Shown: positions 42,349 to 49,494 of the stretch, in pieces
How positions within the stretch are numbered: the stretch's first letter is position 1
Layout: every line of letters starts with the position of its first letter
NCBI GenBank assembly: GCA_035631035.1
Contig: DASQJL010000002.1
Coordinates: 1 to 51,302, forward strand
Reading direction: 5' to 3'
Origin: Candidatus Binatia bacterium
Lineage (GTDB): Bacteria; Eisenbacteria; RBG-16-71-46; SZUA-252
DNA length: 51,302 bases
Translations under genes and position numbers: made by a program
Notes under the pieces: model-generated
Database searches by the model: none
Seen by the model: only the letters and a program-made list of their open reading frames with translations
Told to the model about the DNA's origin: nothing

Positions 42349-42869
42349 AATCCAAGCACGGCGACCGCGATCAGCACGGGGATCGCGAGCAGGTTCGCGA
42401 TCGTCCCCATCGGCGAGGAGATCTCCCCGATCCCGCCTCCGGCGAAGGCCGTCCCTGAATGGACGGCCGTGATCCACGCGGCGAACGCATCGCGGAGGAA
42501 TGCGGTGAGGGTCACGGCGGTGCCCGGCCAGAACAGGGCCACCAGAATGGGCACCGGCGCGAGCGCGAGCGCCACGACCGCGACCGGCTCGTCCACGACC
42601 GCACGCAGCCAGCGCTGCCACATGGGAACGCGAGGCAGCTCGGCCAGCCGCTGCCGGACGCGCTCGGTCGCTTCGACGCGGCTCATCACGTTCGTCGCGA
42701 ACGTCATCGAAGGGGAGGGTGGCGCGGCGCGGAGCATGGCCTCGACCGCCTGAGCCGCCTGGAGCTCGGCCGAGCAGGTCTCGCAATCGCGCGCGTGCGC
42801 CCGTTGAGCGGGCGTCAGGCCGCCAGGACCCGCGGCGTCGAGTCGCGCTCGAAGCTCATCACATCGCAT
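42261..42869 (-). CDS. Anti-sigma factor with zinc-finger-like HxxxCxxC motif
   Basis: This 202-residue membrane protein is encoded right after the ECF sigma factor, its ATG overlapping the sigma stop by 11 bp. The N-terminus has a ZAS/zf-HC2-type motif, HARDCETCSAEL (His25, Cys29, Cys32), and an upstream Cys at position 3. One hydrophobic stretch lies at about 95-115 and another at about 155-175, so the C-terminal part is membrane-spanning or periplasmic. It would bind and hold the sigma factor at the membrane until a signal arrives. The C-terminal 88 bp overlap the ABC-F gene on the other strand; an earlier stop is not available in frame. Confidence 0.85.
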   Translation of the reverse strand: MRCDELRARLDAAGPGGLTPAQRAHARDCETCSAELQAAQAVEAMLRAAPPSPSMTFATNVMSRVEATERVRQRLAELPRVPMWQRWLRAVVDEPVAVVALALAPVPILVALFWPGTAVTLTAFLRDAFAAWITAVHSGTAFAGGGIGEISSPMGTIANLLAIPVLIAVAVLGFQRVGEGFGGSLSSARRAHRESTSRRKPS

Positions 42870-43455
42870 GGTTCCCTTCCCGATACCGCGCCCGAAGCGC
42901 GGCCCTCGCCCGGCTCAAATGCGTCTTCACCGTGCCCTCGGGCATGTCCAGCACCCGGGCCACGTCCTTGAGCGCCATGTCTTCATAGTAGAACAACGTG
43001 ACCACCGCGCGCTGCGCGTCCGAGAGACCCTCCGTGATCCGATCCCACTCGGAGGCGTCGCCCGTGTCCGCTGCCGAGCTCTCGCGGGCGACCGCGGTGC
43101 GCCCGACTTCCGGCATCTCCTCGAGCGCCGTCTCCTTTCCCATTCGCGTGCGCAGCACGGCCGCGCGATCCACCGCCCGCCGCCAGACGATCCGGTAGAG
43201 CCAGGTCCCGAACGAGGAATCGCCGCGAAAGTCGGCCAGCGATCGCCAGGCCCTCACGAAGGCATCCTGCGCGACCTCCTCGGCGTCCGAGGGCGACCGC
43301 ACCATCCGCAGCGCCAGCCCGTACGCCCGATCGCGATAGCGTTCGACCAGGATGGAGAACGCCCGGGTGTCCCCGGCGCGGCAGCGCGCAAGGAGATTCC
43401 GCTCATCCCCGGCCGGCGTCGGGGACTCCATGGGCGCCGGACGGGAGTCCATCAT
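42859..43455 (-). CDS. ECF RNA polymerase sigma factor
   Basis: This 198-residue extracytoplasmic-function sigma factor starts at ATG with AAAGGGG upstream. Region 2 spans about 20-95: CRAGDTRAFSILVERYRDRAYGLALRM in two blocks, SDAEEVAQDAFVRAWRSL and FGTWLYRIVWRRAVDR. Region 4 spans about 135-190: GLSDAQRAVVTLFYYEDMALKDVARVLDMPEGTVKTHLSRARAALR in helix-turn-helix form. An anti-sigma gene overlaps its end. A DUF6249-like membrane protein is divergent behind an inverted repeat, and may be a target. Confidence 0.93.
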   Translation of the reverse strand: MMDSRPAPMESPTPAGDERNLLARCRAGDTRAFSILVERYRDRAYGLALRMVRSPSDAEEVAQDAFVRAWRSLADFRGDSSFGTWLYRIVWRRAVDRAAVLRTRMGKETALEEMPEVGRTAVARESSAADTGDASEWDRITEGLSDAQRAVVTLFYYEDMALKDVARVLDMPEGTVKTHLSRARAALRARYREGNHAM

Positions 43456-43485
43456 CGACCCCTTTGGACCGGGGATCGGGCCGGC

Positions 43486-43519
43486 CGGGTTTCAGGGGTT
43501 TGCCGATTCCTGAAACCCG
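43486..43519. promoter_or_regulatory. Perfect 11-bp inverted repeat between the sigma gene and the divergent membrane-protein gene
   Basis: CGGGTTTCAGG (43486-43496) and CCTGAAACCCG (43509-43519) form a perfect inverted repeat with a 12-bp spacer, in the 147-bp divergent region. No T-run follows on either strand. It could be a dimeric-regulator operator or a hairpin in the sigma leader. A weak -10-like TATTCT lies at 43538-43543 on the plus strand. Confidence 0.55.
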
Positions 43520-43602
43520 CGGATCGCCCGTGCCGGTCTATTCTGCTGAACCCGAGCGGGACGGCGCGGCCGTCCCCATCACACCCGGACGGAGGTCGCT
43601 CC

Positions 43603-44019
43603 ATGAGCCACGATTTCTTCAGCTTCGCGATCCTGTTCATCATCCCCATCATCGCGGTCACGGGCGGAATTACGATGGGCATCATCCGCACCCTCGGGCA
43701 GCAGCGCATGGCCGAGCTGGCGCGTCGCGAGCGCATCGCCGCCATCGAGCGCGGCATGGATCCCGACAAGCTCCCGCCTCTCGCCGGCGTCGAGGGCTAC
43801 GAGGACCAGAGCTACGGCGGCTACGGTAACGGCCGCCTGCGCCGTGCGCATGGTCTCATGATCGGCGGGCTCATCACGGTAGCCGCCGGGATCGGCATGA
43901 TGATCCTGTTCTACTCCATCGAGCCGCAAAAGCAGCACTACGTGATCGGGACGATCCCGCTCCTGGTCGGCCTGGCGCTGCTCCTGTCCAGTTTCGTGAT
44001 CTGGCCCCGGAAAAAATAG
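43603..44019 (+). CDS. Small DUF6249-like membrane protein
   Basis: This 138-residue protein starts at ATG with GGAGG eight bases before it. It has an N-terminal membrane helix (FFSFAILFIIPIIAVTGGITMG), then a charged cytoplasmic part of the type RERIAAIERGMDPDKLPP. That block (ERxAxIExGMDP) is characteristic of DUF6249 and related small proteins often found next to ECF sigma/anti-sigma pairs. Two more helices (GLMIGGLITVAAGIGMMILFY, and IGTIPLLVGLALLLSSFVIW) complete three membrane spans. It is divergent from the ECF sigma gene. Function unknown; envelope-stress monitoring is a guess from context. Confidence 0.75.
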   Translation: MSHDFFSFAILFIIPIIAVTGGITMGIIRTLGQQRMAELARRERIAAIERGMDPDKLPPLAGVEGYEDQSYGGYGNGRLRRAHGLMIGGLITVAAGIGMMILFYSIEPQKQHYVIGTIPLLVGLALLLSSFVIWPRKK

Positions 44020-44131
44020 GCCGCACCACCGGCTTCCGGGTCCCCGCTCCTCTTGCACTGCACCATCAGGCGGCCGTCGGGGCGCGCATGCCGGGCTCTC
44101 GGCGCTCCACTTCCCCGAGTCGGCCGGAGCT

Positions 44132-45445
44132 TCAGGGCGAAGCGTATCGCACGGCCCTCGACCTTCCCGAAAGGAAGGTCAGGGCCGCACGCATGCGCTC
44201 CTCGAGCGAGCCTCCCTCGATCGTCTCGGAGAACTGAGCGGCTCGTTGCGCTTCGTCTCCGCGGCAGCCCAGGCCTCGGAGTCCGGCAAGCACGTCCTGC
44301 GTCAGCTCGTTCGATCGCTCTACGACAAGCGCCCTCCGACGATTCGCGCGTTTCCGATTCATGAACTCGGCTCCAAATGTCCGGTCGGCTTCGAGCTGAT
44401 TGTGCCCGCGACATCGAAGTCTCAGACCGTCCACCGTGCTCCTTCCTCCACGCGCCAGCGGTTCCACATGATCGAATTCCAAGAAGCGGCGCTCGGCGCA
44501 CCGATGGCCGCCCGCGCTGACGAACGTGCACTGGCCCCGGTCGCGCTCCCAGACGGCGCGGCGAACGCCTGTGGGGATGTAGCGGTTTCGCGCCGGCTTG
44601 CGCGCGATCGACCGGGCGGCCCGCTTGTGAGCAGGCGCTCTACGAGGCTCCGGCGCCCCGAGCCTCCGCTTTTCGGTCTTCTCGATCAACGCTTCCAGAG
44701 CCTGAAGAATCAGCCGCGACAAGTCTTGCGGTGATACCGAGTGGCTGAGCAGTGCCTGCGCATAGCGGAGCCTGTCGTGGGTGTGCTCGTCGAGCGCGAC
44801 CTGAAGCAGGAACCGCTTCGATGCGGCCACCGGAACAACATGCTTCAAAGCATGTTCCTCCGCCGCATGTTCACGCGGGGCTTCTGCCGCGTTCGTGCCA
44901 AGAGTTGGGTTCGAGGACGACGTAACCGGCTGGGCGCCGGCGCTTTCCGCAAATAGCGCCCCCGGCTCCGATCCGTTCTCAACATGCTTCAAAGCATGTT
45001 GCGCGATCGGACGGATCGTCGAAACCGGGGTCGAGACGTCGCTCGGAAACTTCATCGCGAGCGAGTCCCGGACTTCAGCCGCCCGGCGATGGGTCGTCGT
45101 CTCGATCAGCTCGTCGACGTTCTCGGGCGTGAGATGGGGCGCGATCAAGCAAACCGCCGTGAGATGAAGGCGTCCCTCGGCCACAGCATCGAACAGCACG
45201 GGAAAGCGCCGCGCCGCGCGCGCCGCGTGGATCCGTTTCGCCGCCGCGTCTTCCGAGAGCCTCATCGCTTCGACACAGTAGGCGAACATCGACGAGTACC
45301 CTTCCGGCGCGTACAGCTTCCGGGCATCCACCTCGGCAATGTGCGCGAGCGCCATGGCCGCGGCCCCGCGCTCACGCGCGAGGATCCCTCTGAAGTCGCG
45401 AAGAAGCACGGCATCGCTGAGATGCGTCAACGAATACTGAGACAT
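44132..45445 (-). CDS. HNH endonuclease-like protein of a multicopy family
   Basis: This 437-residue protein belongs to a family common in Myxococcota and Eisenbacteria. The N-terminal helical domain (about 1-140) has the family block AHIAEVDARKLYAPEGYSSMFAYC in two pieces, LSEDAAAKRIHAARAARRFP and LHLTAVCLIAPHLT. A variable linker (about 150-210) contains the heptapeptide ALKHV twice, because a 20-nt palindrome occurs twice in its DNA. A second helical part follows (ASKRFLLQVALDEHTHDRLRYAQALLSH in blocks). The HNH module (about 285-350) has CTFVSAGGHRCAERRFLEFDHVEPLARGG and RLRCRGHNQLEA, with Cys pairs for zinc. The last 70 residues resemble RuvA domain III (VLAGLRGLGCRGDEAQRAA). It looks like a nuclease of unknown, possibly selfish, role. 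Confidence 0.85.
   Translation of the reverse strand: MSQYSLTHLSDAVLLRDFRGILARERGAAAMALAHIAEVDARKLYAPEGYSSMFAYCVEAMRLSEDAAAKRIHAARAARRFPVLFDAVAEGRLHLTAVCLIAPHLTPENVDELIETTTHRRAAEVRDSLAMKFPSDVSTPVSTIRPIAQHALKHVENGSEPGALFAESAGAQPVTSSSNPTLGTNAAEAPREHAAEEHALKHVVPVAASKRFLLQVALDEHTHDRLRYAQALLSHSVSPQDLSRLILQALEALIEKTEKRRLGAPEPRRAPAHKRAARSIARKPARNRYIPTGVRRAVWERDRGQCTFVSAGGHRCAERRFLEFDHVEPLARGGRSTVDGLRLRCRGHNQLEADRTFGAEFMNRKRANRRRALVVERSNELTQDVLAGLRGLGCRGDEAQRAAQFSETIEGGSLEERMRAALTFLSGRSRAVRYASP
44837..44856. repeat. 20-nt palindrome, copy 1 inside the HNH gene
   Basis: AACATGC-TTCAAA-GCATGTT. It encodes EHALKHV on the minus strand. Identical to the copy at 44981, and shares its arms with the lpd terminator at 32185. 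Confidence 0.85.
44981..45000. repeat. 20-nt palindrome, copy 2 inside the HNH gene
   Basis: Identical to copy 1, 144 bp (48 codons) away and in the same frame, encoding QHALKHV. The identity extends one base further left (C) on both copies. Confidence 0.85.
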
Positions 45446-45838
45446 GCGAACACCTGTAACGGGGAGGGTCGAGCGGTTCGCCGGCGGGGGTGCCGGTTGG
45501 GGTGGGTCTAGTACAACATGCCGTGACTCAAGCCAGCGGGGTGGCGTTCAGCGAGCCGCGAGGCCGGCGTCAGGATACGAGGGGGATTCGATAGTGCGAA
45601 GCGCCGGGGAGACTCGTGGAGCGGTTAGAAGCGAGCCTGTGTTAGGGGGCTAGAAGCGACTTGGAAGGATCATCAACACCCGTCAATAGGAATGTTTACA
45701 AAATGAATAACTTGACGTGGATCGTCAGCGAAGCGAGCCGAACAGGCTGCACGGCGAGTGGGCGCGGCTCAGTAGCCGTGGCTGGCAGCCGCGGGCGCGG
45801 CAAGCGCACCGGGCCACAGCCGACCCGGCCCGCGTCCC
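45446..45838. other. Gene-free stretch between the dapF-like and HNH genes
   Basis: 393 bp without a supported gene. It contains an AT-rich patch at about 45681-45717 flanked by CGTCAA and TTGACG (inverted repeat), a repeated TAGAAGCGA (around 45627 and 45651), and a nested inverted repeat CGCGGCT...AGCCGCG (45763-45793) that may end the dapF-like operon. The HNH promoter should be here but no strong hexamers are visible. Confidence 0.4.
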
Positions 45839-46699
45839 TTACTGGATCTCCAACAGCCTCGCCACGAGATCCGGGCTCAACATGCCCGTCGCCACCTCCT
45901 CGACCGGGCCCGTCATCACCAGGTCGAGATCGTCCGCGACTTCGATCGTGAGCTCGCCGCCCTCCATCAAGACGGTCACGCGGCCGCCGACGAGCCCTCG
46001 ATCCCGGCAAGCGGCGGCCACCGCGCAGGCGCTCGTGCCCGACGCCAGGGTATGTCCCGCGCCCCGTTCCCAGATCAACGCACGCACGTGATCGCGCGAC
46101 ACCGGCTCGGCGAGCTGCACGTTGATCCGATCGGGAAAGCGCGTGTGATTCTCGATCAGCGGTCCCGCTTCGAAGAGGCGCTCGCGCGTCAGCGGCTCGC
46201 CGAAGACCACGCAGTGCGGGTTTCCCACCGATACCACCGTGACGTCCAGCCCCCGTCCGGCGACTTCCAGCCGCTTCACGCCGCGATCCACCCGCGCGCG
46301 TCCCATCTCCAGCCGCACCGCGCGGACGCGGGTCCCCTCTCGAAACACCTCGGTGCGCACCGGACCCGCCACCGTCTCGACCGAGAAAACGCTCTCGGCG
46401 GTGTAGCCGTGCTCGGCGAGGAACTTGGCCACGATGCGCAGGCCGTTGCCGCTCCGCTCGGCCTGGGATCCGTCAGGATTCCAGATCCGCACGAAGAATC
46501 GATCGTCGCTCGCGCTCACTTCGAGAACGCCGTCCGAACCCACGCCGAGATGGCGATGGCAGAAGAGGCGGACGCGCTCCGGGGTCAAGGAAATCGGAAA
46601 GCGCGCGGCGTCGACGACGATGTAGTCGTTGCCCAGGCCGTGCGATTTCACGAAATCGGCCCCGATGAGGCCCTTCTCGGACGCGGCGACCCGCGTCAC
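45839..46699 (-). CDS. Diaminopimelate epimerase homologue with both catalytic Cys replaced by Ser
   Basis: This 286-residue product starts at a GTG overlapping the previous gene (GTGA). The fold markers of DapF are present: FVKSHGLGNDYIVVD, GSDGVLEV, NPDGSQAERSGNGLRI (about 74-89), VSVGNPHCVVF, HTRFPDRINVQ and ERGAGHTLASGTSACAVA (about 211-228). In classical DapF (E. coli) the two active-site cysteines sit in CGNGAR and ACGSGACA; here those positions are Ser83 and Ser220, read directly from AGC and TCG codons. It is therefore not a standard DapF. It may act on another substrate or be a serine variant. It ends an operon with an esterase and a carboxymuconolactone-decarboxylase-like protein. 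Confidence 0.85.
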   Translation of the reverse strand: MTRVAASEKGLIGADFVKSHGLGNDYIVVDAARFPISLTPERVRLFCHRHLGVGSDGVLEVSASDDRFFVRIWNPDGSQAERSGNGLRIVAKFLAEHGYTAESVFSVETVAGPVRTEVFREGTRVRAVRLEMGRARVDRGVKRLEVAGRGLDVTVVSVGNPHCVVFGEPLTRERLFEAGPLIENHTRFPDRINVQLAEPVSRDHVRALIWERGAGHTLASGTSACAVAAACRDRGLVGGRVTVLMEGGELTIEVADDLDLVMTGPVEEVATGMLSPDLVARLLEIQ

Positions 46700-47286
46700 G
46701 CCAGCCCCGCCACCGCCAGCCCCTCGCGCACCGCCGTAGCACCGCTCCAGGGCTCCGACAGCATGATGGCCTCCTTCACGTCCGCGCGCGCGGCGCCCAC
46801 GTTGACCGCGCCGATGGCGTGCGACCTCAGCTGGCGCCACATCCTTGTCGCCGTCAGGATCGCGACCACGCACAGCTCGCGCTCCACGGCGCCCAGGCCC
46901 GGCCTCGACAGCGTCTTGCCGTAGCCCTCCAGGATCATCCAGTCGGCCAGGTCCGGCGACAGTCCGCGCATCGTCTCCACCAGTTTGTCGTAGTTCCGGC
47001 CGTAGACGCGCCGGCAGAGGGAGTCGCCGTCGCGCCGCCATCGGTCGGGATCGGTGGGGGCCGCCCGATCGGGGACCCCACCCACCAATATCGGCGCGAC
47101 CGCGAACAGCGCCTCGATCGCGCGCGGGAATCCCACGAACAGATAGCTCTGGAGCACGCTTTCGTAGAGGGCCGACGCGTCCACGCCGGCTTCGATCGAG
47201 GCGCGGGCCTGGGCCGCGACGTCGGCGGGGGCGCCCGCCGCGACGGCCGCCGAGACCCGCACCAGCGCAGCCTGCTCGGACGTCAC
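46696..47286 (-). CDS. Carboxymuconolactone decarboxylase-family protein
   Basis: This 196-residue all-helical protein starts at GTG, 16 bp after the esterase. It shows the family layout: an N-terminal helix pair (ALYESVLQSYLFVGFPRAIEAL in two blocks), then RELCVVAILTATRMWRQLRSHAIGAVNVGA, the AhpD/CMD-like block with a central His. The CxxC of AhpD is absent, so a peroxidase role is unlikely; a decarboxylase or unknown enzyme is more probable. Its stop overlaps the DapF-like gene by 4 bp, so the two are likely cotranslated. No aromatic pathway genes are nearby. Confidence 0.75.
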   Translation of the reverse strand: MTSEQAALVRVSAAVAAGAPADVAAQARASIEAGVDASALYESVLQSYLFVGFPRAIEALFAVAPILVGGVPDRAAPTDPDRWRRDGDSLCRRVYGRNYDKLVETMRGLSPDLADWMILEGYGKTLSRPGLGAVERELCVVAILTATRMWRQLRSHAIGAVNVGAARADVKEAIMLSEPWSGATAVREGLAVAGLA

Positions 47287-47302
47287 GCCGGGCCGAACGC
47301 CT

Positions 47303-48307
47303 CTACGGGGAGAGTGCCGCCGTGAGCTTGGGCAGGCTCACGTCGTAGCGGTAGGGGATATTCATGTGCCCGTCCTCGAACTCCTGGTATTCGTGCTTCA
47401 GGCCGAGCGCCGTGAGCTTCTTCGCCATCTGACGCGCGCCCAGCTCGAGATAGAACTCGTCCTCCGTGCCGCAGTCCAAGAAGACGAGCTTCATCTCGCG
47501 AAGCGCGTGCACGTGATGGTCCACCATCGTCAGGGGATCGCGCTCGATCCAGCGCGCCCAGACGTGAGGCTGCAGCTCGCCCGTCTCCCAATCGAACGGA
47601 AGGTCGCAGAACGCCGGCGGGTTCTCCGGATTGGGCGAGTAGGCGGCCGCCATCGCGATCGTGTCGAGCGCCGGGAAGTCGGCTTCGCGCTTCTTCGGCT
47701 GGGCCGCGAACTGCTTCATCCAGCCGGCCACGCCGCCGAACTTGCGGATGCGCCTCGCCGCCGGGCCGAAATCGCGCGGGTAGCACCAGTCGAAGCCCAT
47801 GTCCCCGCTGTGGCAGGCGATGGCGCTGAAGACGTCGGGCTGGCGCATGCCCAAGGACATCGACCCGTAGCCGCCGCTCGACTTCCCCATCACCCCCCGG
47901 TGCCCGAACCCCAGCGTCCGGTACTTCGCGTCCACGTGTGGGACCAGCTCCTCGACGATGTGGTCTTCGTAGGGCCCGAGGCCCTCGGAGTTCACGTACT
48001 GGCTTCCGCCCAGGTGGGTGAAGCAGTCGGGAAGGGCGAGGATCGCGGGCTTGCAGCGGCCCGTGGCGATCAACCCGTCCATCCGCTCGTTCAACGCGGG
48101 AACCCAGGCGCCGTCGTTCAGGAACGACCGGCCGCGCCCCGTGAATCCCGCCAGGCACCAGATCACCGGATAGCGCTCCGAGCTCTTCTCGTAGCCTGGG
48201 GGCGTATAGATCCAGAGATCGCGGACGTGCGGGTCGCCCGGGAGATTGTCCTCGAGCAGCTTGCTCGTCACCGTCTCGACTTGAACCGTGCCTCGGTCGG
48301 GCCGCAT
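47303..48307 (-). CDS. Esterase D-like alpha/beta hydrolase
   Basis: This 334-residue alpha/beta-hydrolase is of the esterase-D/ferric-enterobactin-esterase type. Nucleophile elbow GKSSGGYGS (Ser about 144), preceded by GHRGVMGK, an acid in LVFLDCGTEDEFY, and the catalytic His in FEDGHMNIPYRY near the C-terminus. WIYTPPGYEKSSERYPVIWCLAGF is the typical strand-to-oxyanion segment. No signal peptide. The ATG at 48307 lies only 11 bp from the start of the divergent glycosyltransferase, so the true start may be internal (for example a GTG at codon 13). First gene of the esterase-CMD-DapF-like operon. Confidence 0.85.
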   Translation of the reverse strand: MRPDRGTVQVETVTSKLLEDNLPGDPHVRDLWIYTPPGYEKSSERYPVIWCLAGFTGRGRSFLNDGAWVPALNERMDGLIATGRCKPAILALPDCFTHLGGSQYVNSEGLGPYEDHIVEELVPHVDAKYRTLGFGHRGVMGKSSGGYGSMSLGMRQPDVFSAIACHSGDMGFDWCYPRDFGPAARRIRKFGGVAGWMKQFAAQPKKREADFPALDTIAMAAAYSPNPENPPAFCDLPFDWETGELQPHVWARWIERDPLTMVDHHVHALREMKLVFLDCGTEDEFYLELGARQMAKKLTALGLKHEYQEFEDGHMNIPYRYDVSLPKLTAALSP

Positions 48308-48318
48308 TCTCGGACCAT

Positions 48319-49494
48319 ATGTCCCTGCCCGGATGGTGTCAATCGGCCCTCCTCGTCGCGACCGCGGTCACCGCCGCGGGGTGGCTCGGAGGCGGCTTCA
48401 TCTATTACATGGGCACTCGGCGCGTCCGGGGGCTGACGTCCGTCACGCCGCTCTCCGATACCGAGCTTCCTTCCCTCTCCATCGTCGTCGCCGCCCGGAA
48501 CGAAGCGGCGCGCATCGAAGCCGCGGCACGAAGCCTCCTGGCCCAGGACTATCCCGGGCTGGAGGTCATCGCCGTGGACGACCGCTCTGAGGACGCGACC
48601 GGCTCGATCCTGGACCGCCTGGCCTCCGAAGACCCACGCCTGAGGGTGGTTCACGTGGAGGAGCTTCCAACCGGATGGCTCGGCAAGTGCCACGCGCTGG
48701 CCGTGGGAGAGCAGGCTGCCGCCGGGCAGTGGATCCTCTTCACCGACGGCGACGTGACGATCGCTCCTGACGCCGTGCGCCGCGCCGTGTCGCTCGCCAT
48801 CCACGAGGGGGCCGATCACGTGGCGGTGGCCGCCGATCTGGAGGTCGGCGGCCTGGGCGAGGCGACCTTCCTCGCCTACTTCGTCTACGCCTTCAACCTG
48901 AGTCAGCGCCCCTGGGACGCGAAGAACCCGCGCTCCGGAGCGCACATTGGAATCGGCGCCTTCAACCTGGTCCGGCGCGAGGCCTACGAACGGGCGGGAG
49001 GGCACCGGCGGCTCCGGATGGAGCTCCTCGATGACATGGGACTGGGACTGATCGTGAAGCGGAGCGGCGGGGTCTCGATGTTCGCGGGACACGACGGGCT
49101 GGTGCGCGCCCGCTGGCAGGAGGGCTTGGGCGGCCTGATCGTGGGGGTGGAGAAGAACGCCTTCGCCGCGCTTCGCTACGACGTGCCGGCCACCGTCGGG
49201 GCCGTGGCGCTCCAGCTCGCGCTCTCCTGGCTTCCCGTTGCGGGACTGCTGGCGGCCGACCCGCGCATGCAGGGCGCGGCGATCCTGGCCTGGTCCGGCG
49301 TCTTCCTCGTCTACGCGACCACGGCGCACGTCGTGGAGACGCGCACGTGGCACGCGCTCACCATGCCGATCGGAGCCACCCTCTTCGGCTATTCCATCCT
49401 GGCGTCCATGGTGCAGGCGCTTCGCCGGGGCGGGATCGTCTGGCGTGGGACCTTCTACTCGCTGAAGGAGCTACGGGCGGGCCGTGTGAGGTAG
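48319..49494 (+). CDS. Family 2 membrane glycosyltransferase
   Basis: This 391-residue protein has an N-terminal membrane helix (ALLVATAVTAAGWLGGGFIYY) and a GT-A domain: LSIVVAARNEAARIEAAARSLLAQDYPGLEVIAVDDRSEDATG in blocks, FTDGDV (DxD-like metal site), LLDDMGLGLIVKRSGG and RARWQEG (the QxxRW-like acceptor motif in degenerate form). Three C-terminal hydrophobic segments (about 285-305, 315-335, 345-365) complete the membrane part. The family includes carotenoid and sterol glycosyltransferases such as CrtQ, but the substrate is not determined. It is monocistronic as far as visible and ends before a minus-strand terminator. Confidence 0.85.
   Translation: MSLPGWCQSALLVATAVTAAGWLGGGFIYYMGTRRVRGLTSVTPLSDTELPSLSIVVAARNEAARIEAAARSLLAQDYPGLEVIAVDDRSEDATGSILDRLASEDPRLRVVHVEELPTGWLGKCHALAVGEQAAAGQWILFTDGDVTIAPDAVRRAVSLAIHEGADHVAVAADLEVGGLGEATFLAYFVYAFNLSQRPWDAKNPRSGAHIGIGAFNLVRREAYERAGGHRRLRMELLDDMGLGLIVKRSGGVSMFAGHDGLVRARWQEGLGGLIVGVEKNAFAALRYDVPATVGAVALQLALSWLPVAGLLAADPRMQGAAILAWSGVFLVYATTAHVVETRTWHALTMPIGATLFGYSILASMVQALRRGGIVWRGTFYSLKELRAGRVR

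Noticed and set aside
45661-45951. 96-codon open frame upstream of the DapF-like gene
   Set aside because: Overlaps the dapF-like 3' end in antisense and has low-complexity Ser/Pro/Arg composition.
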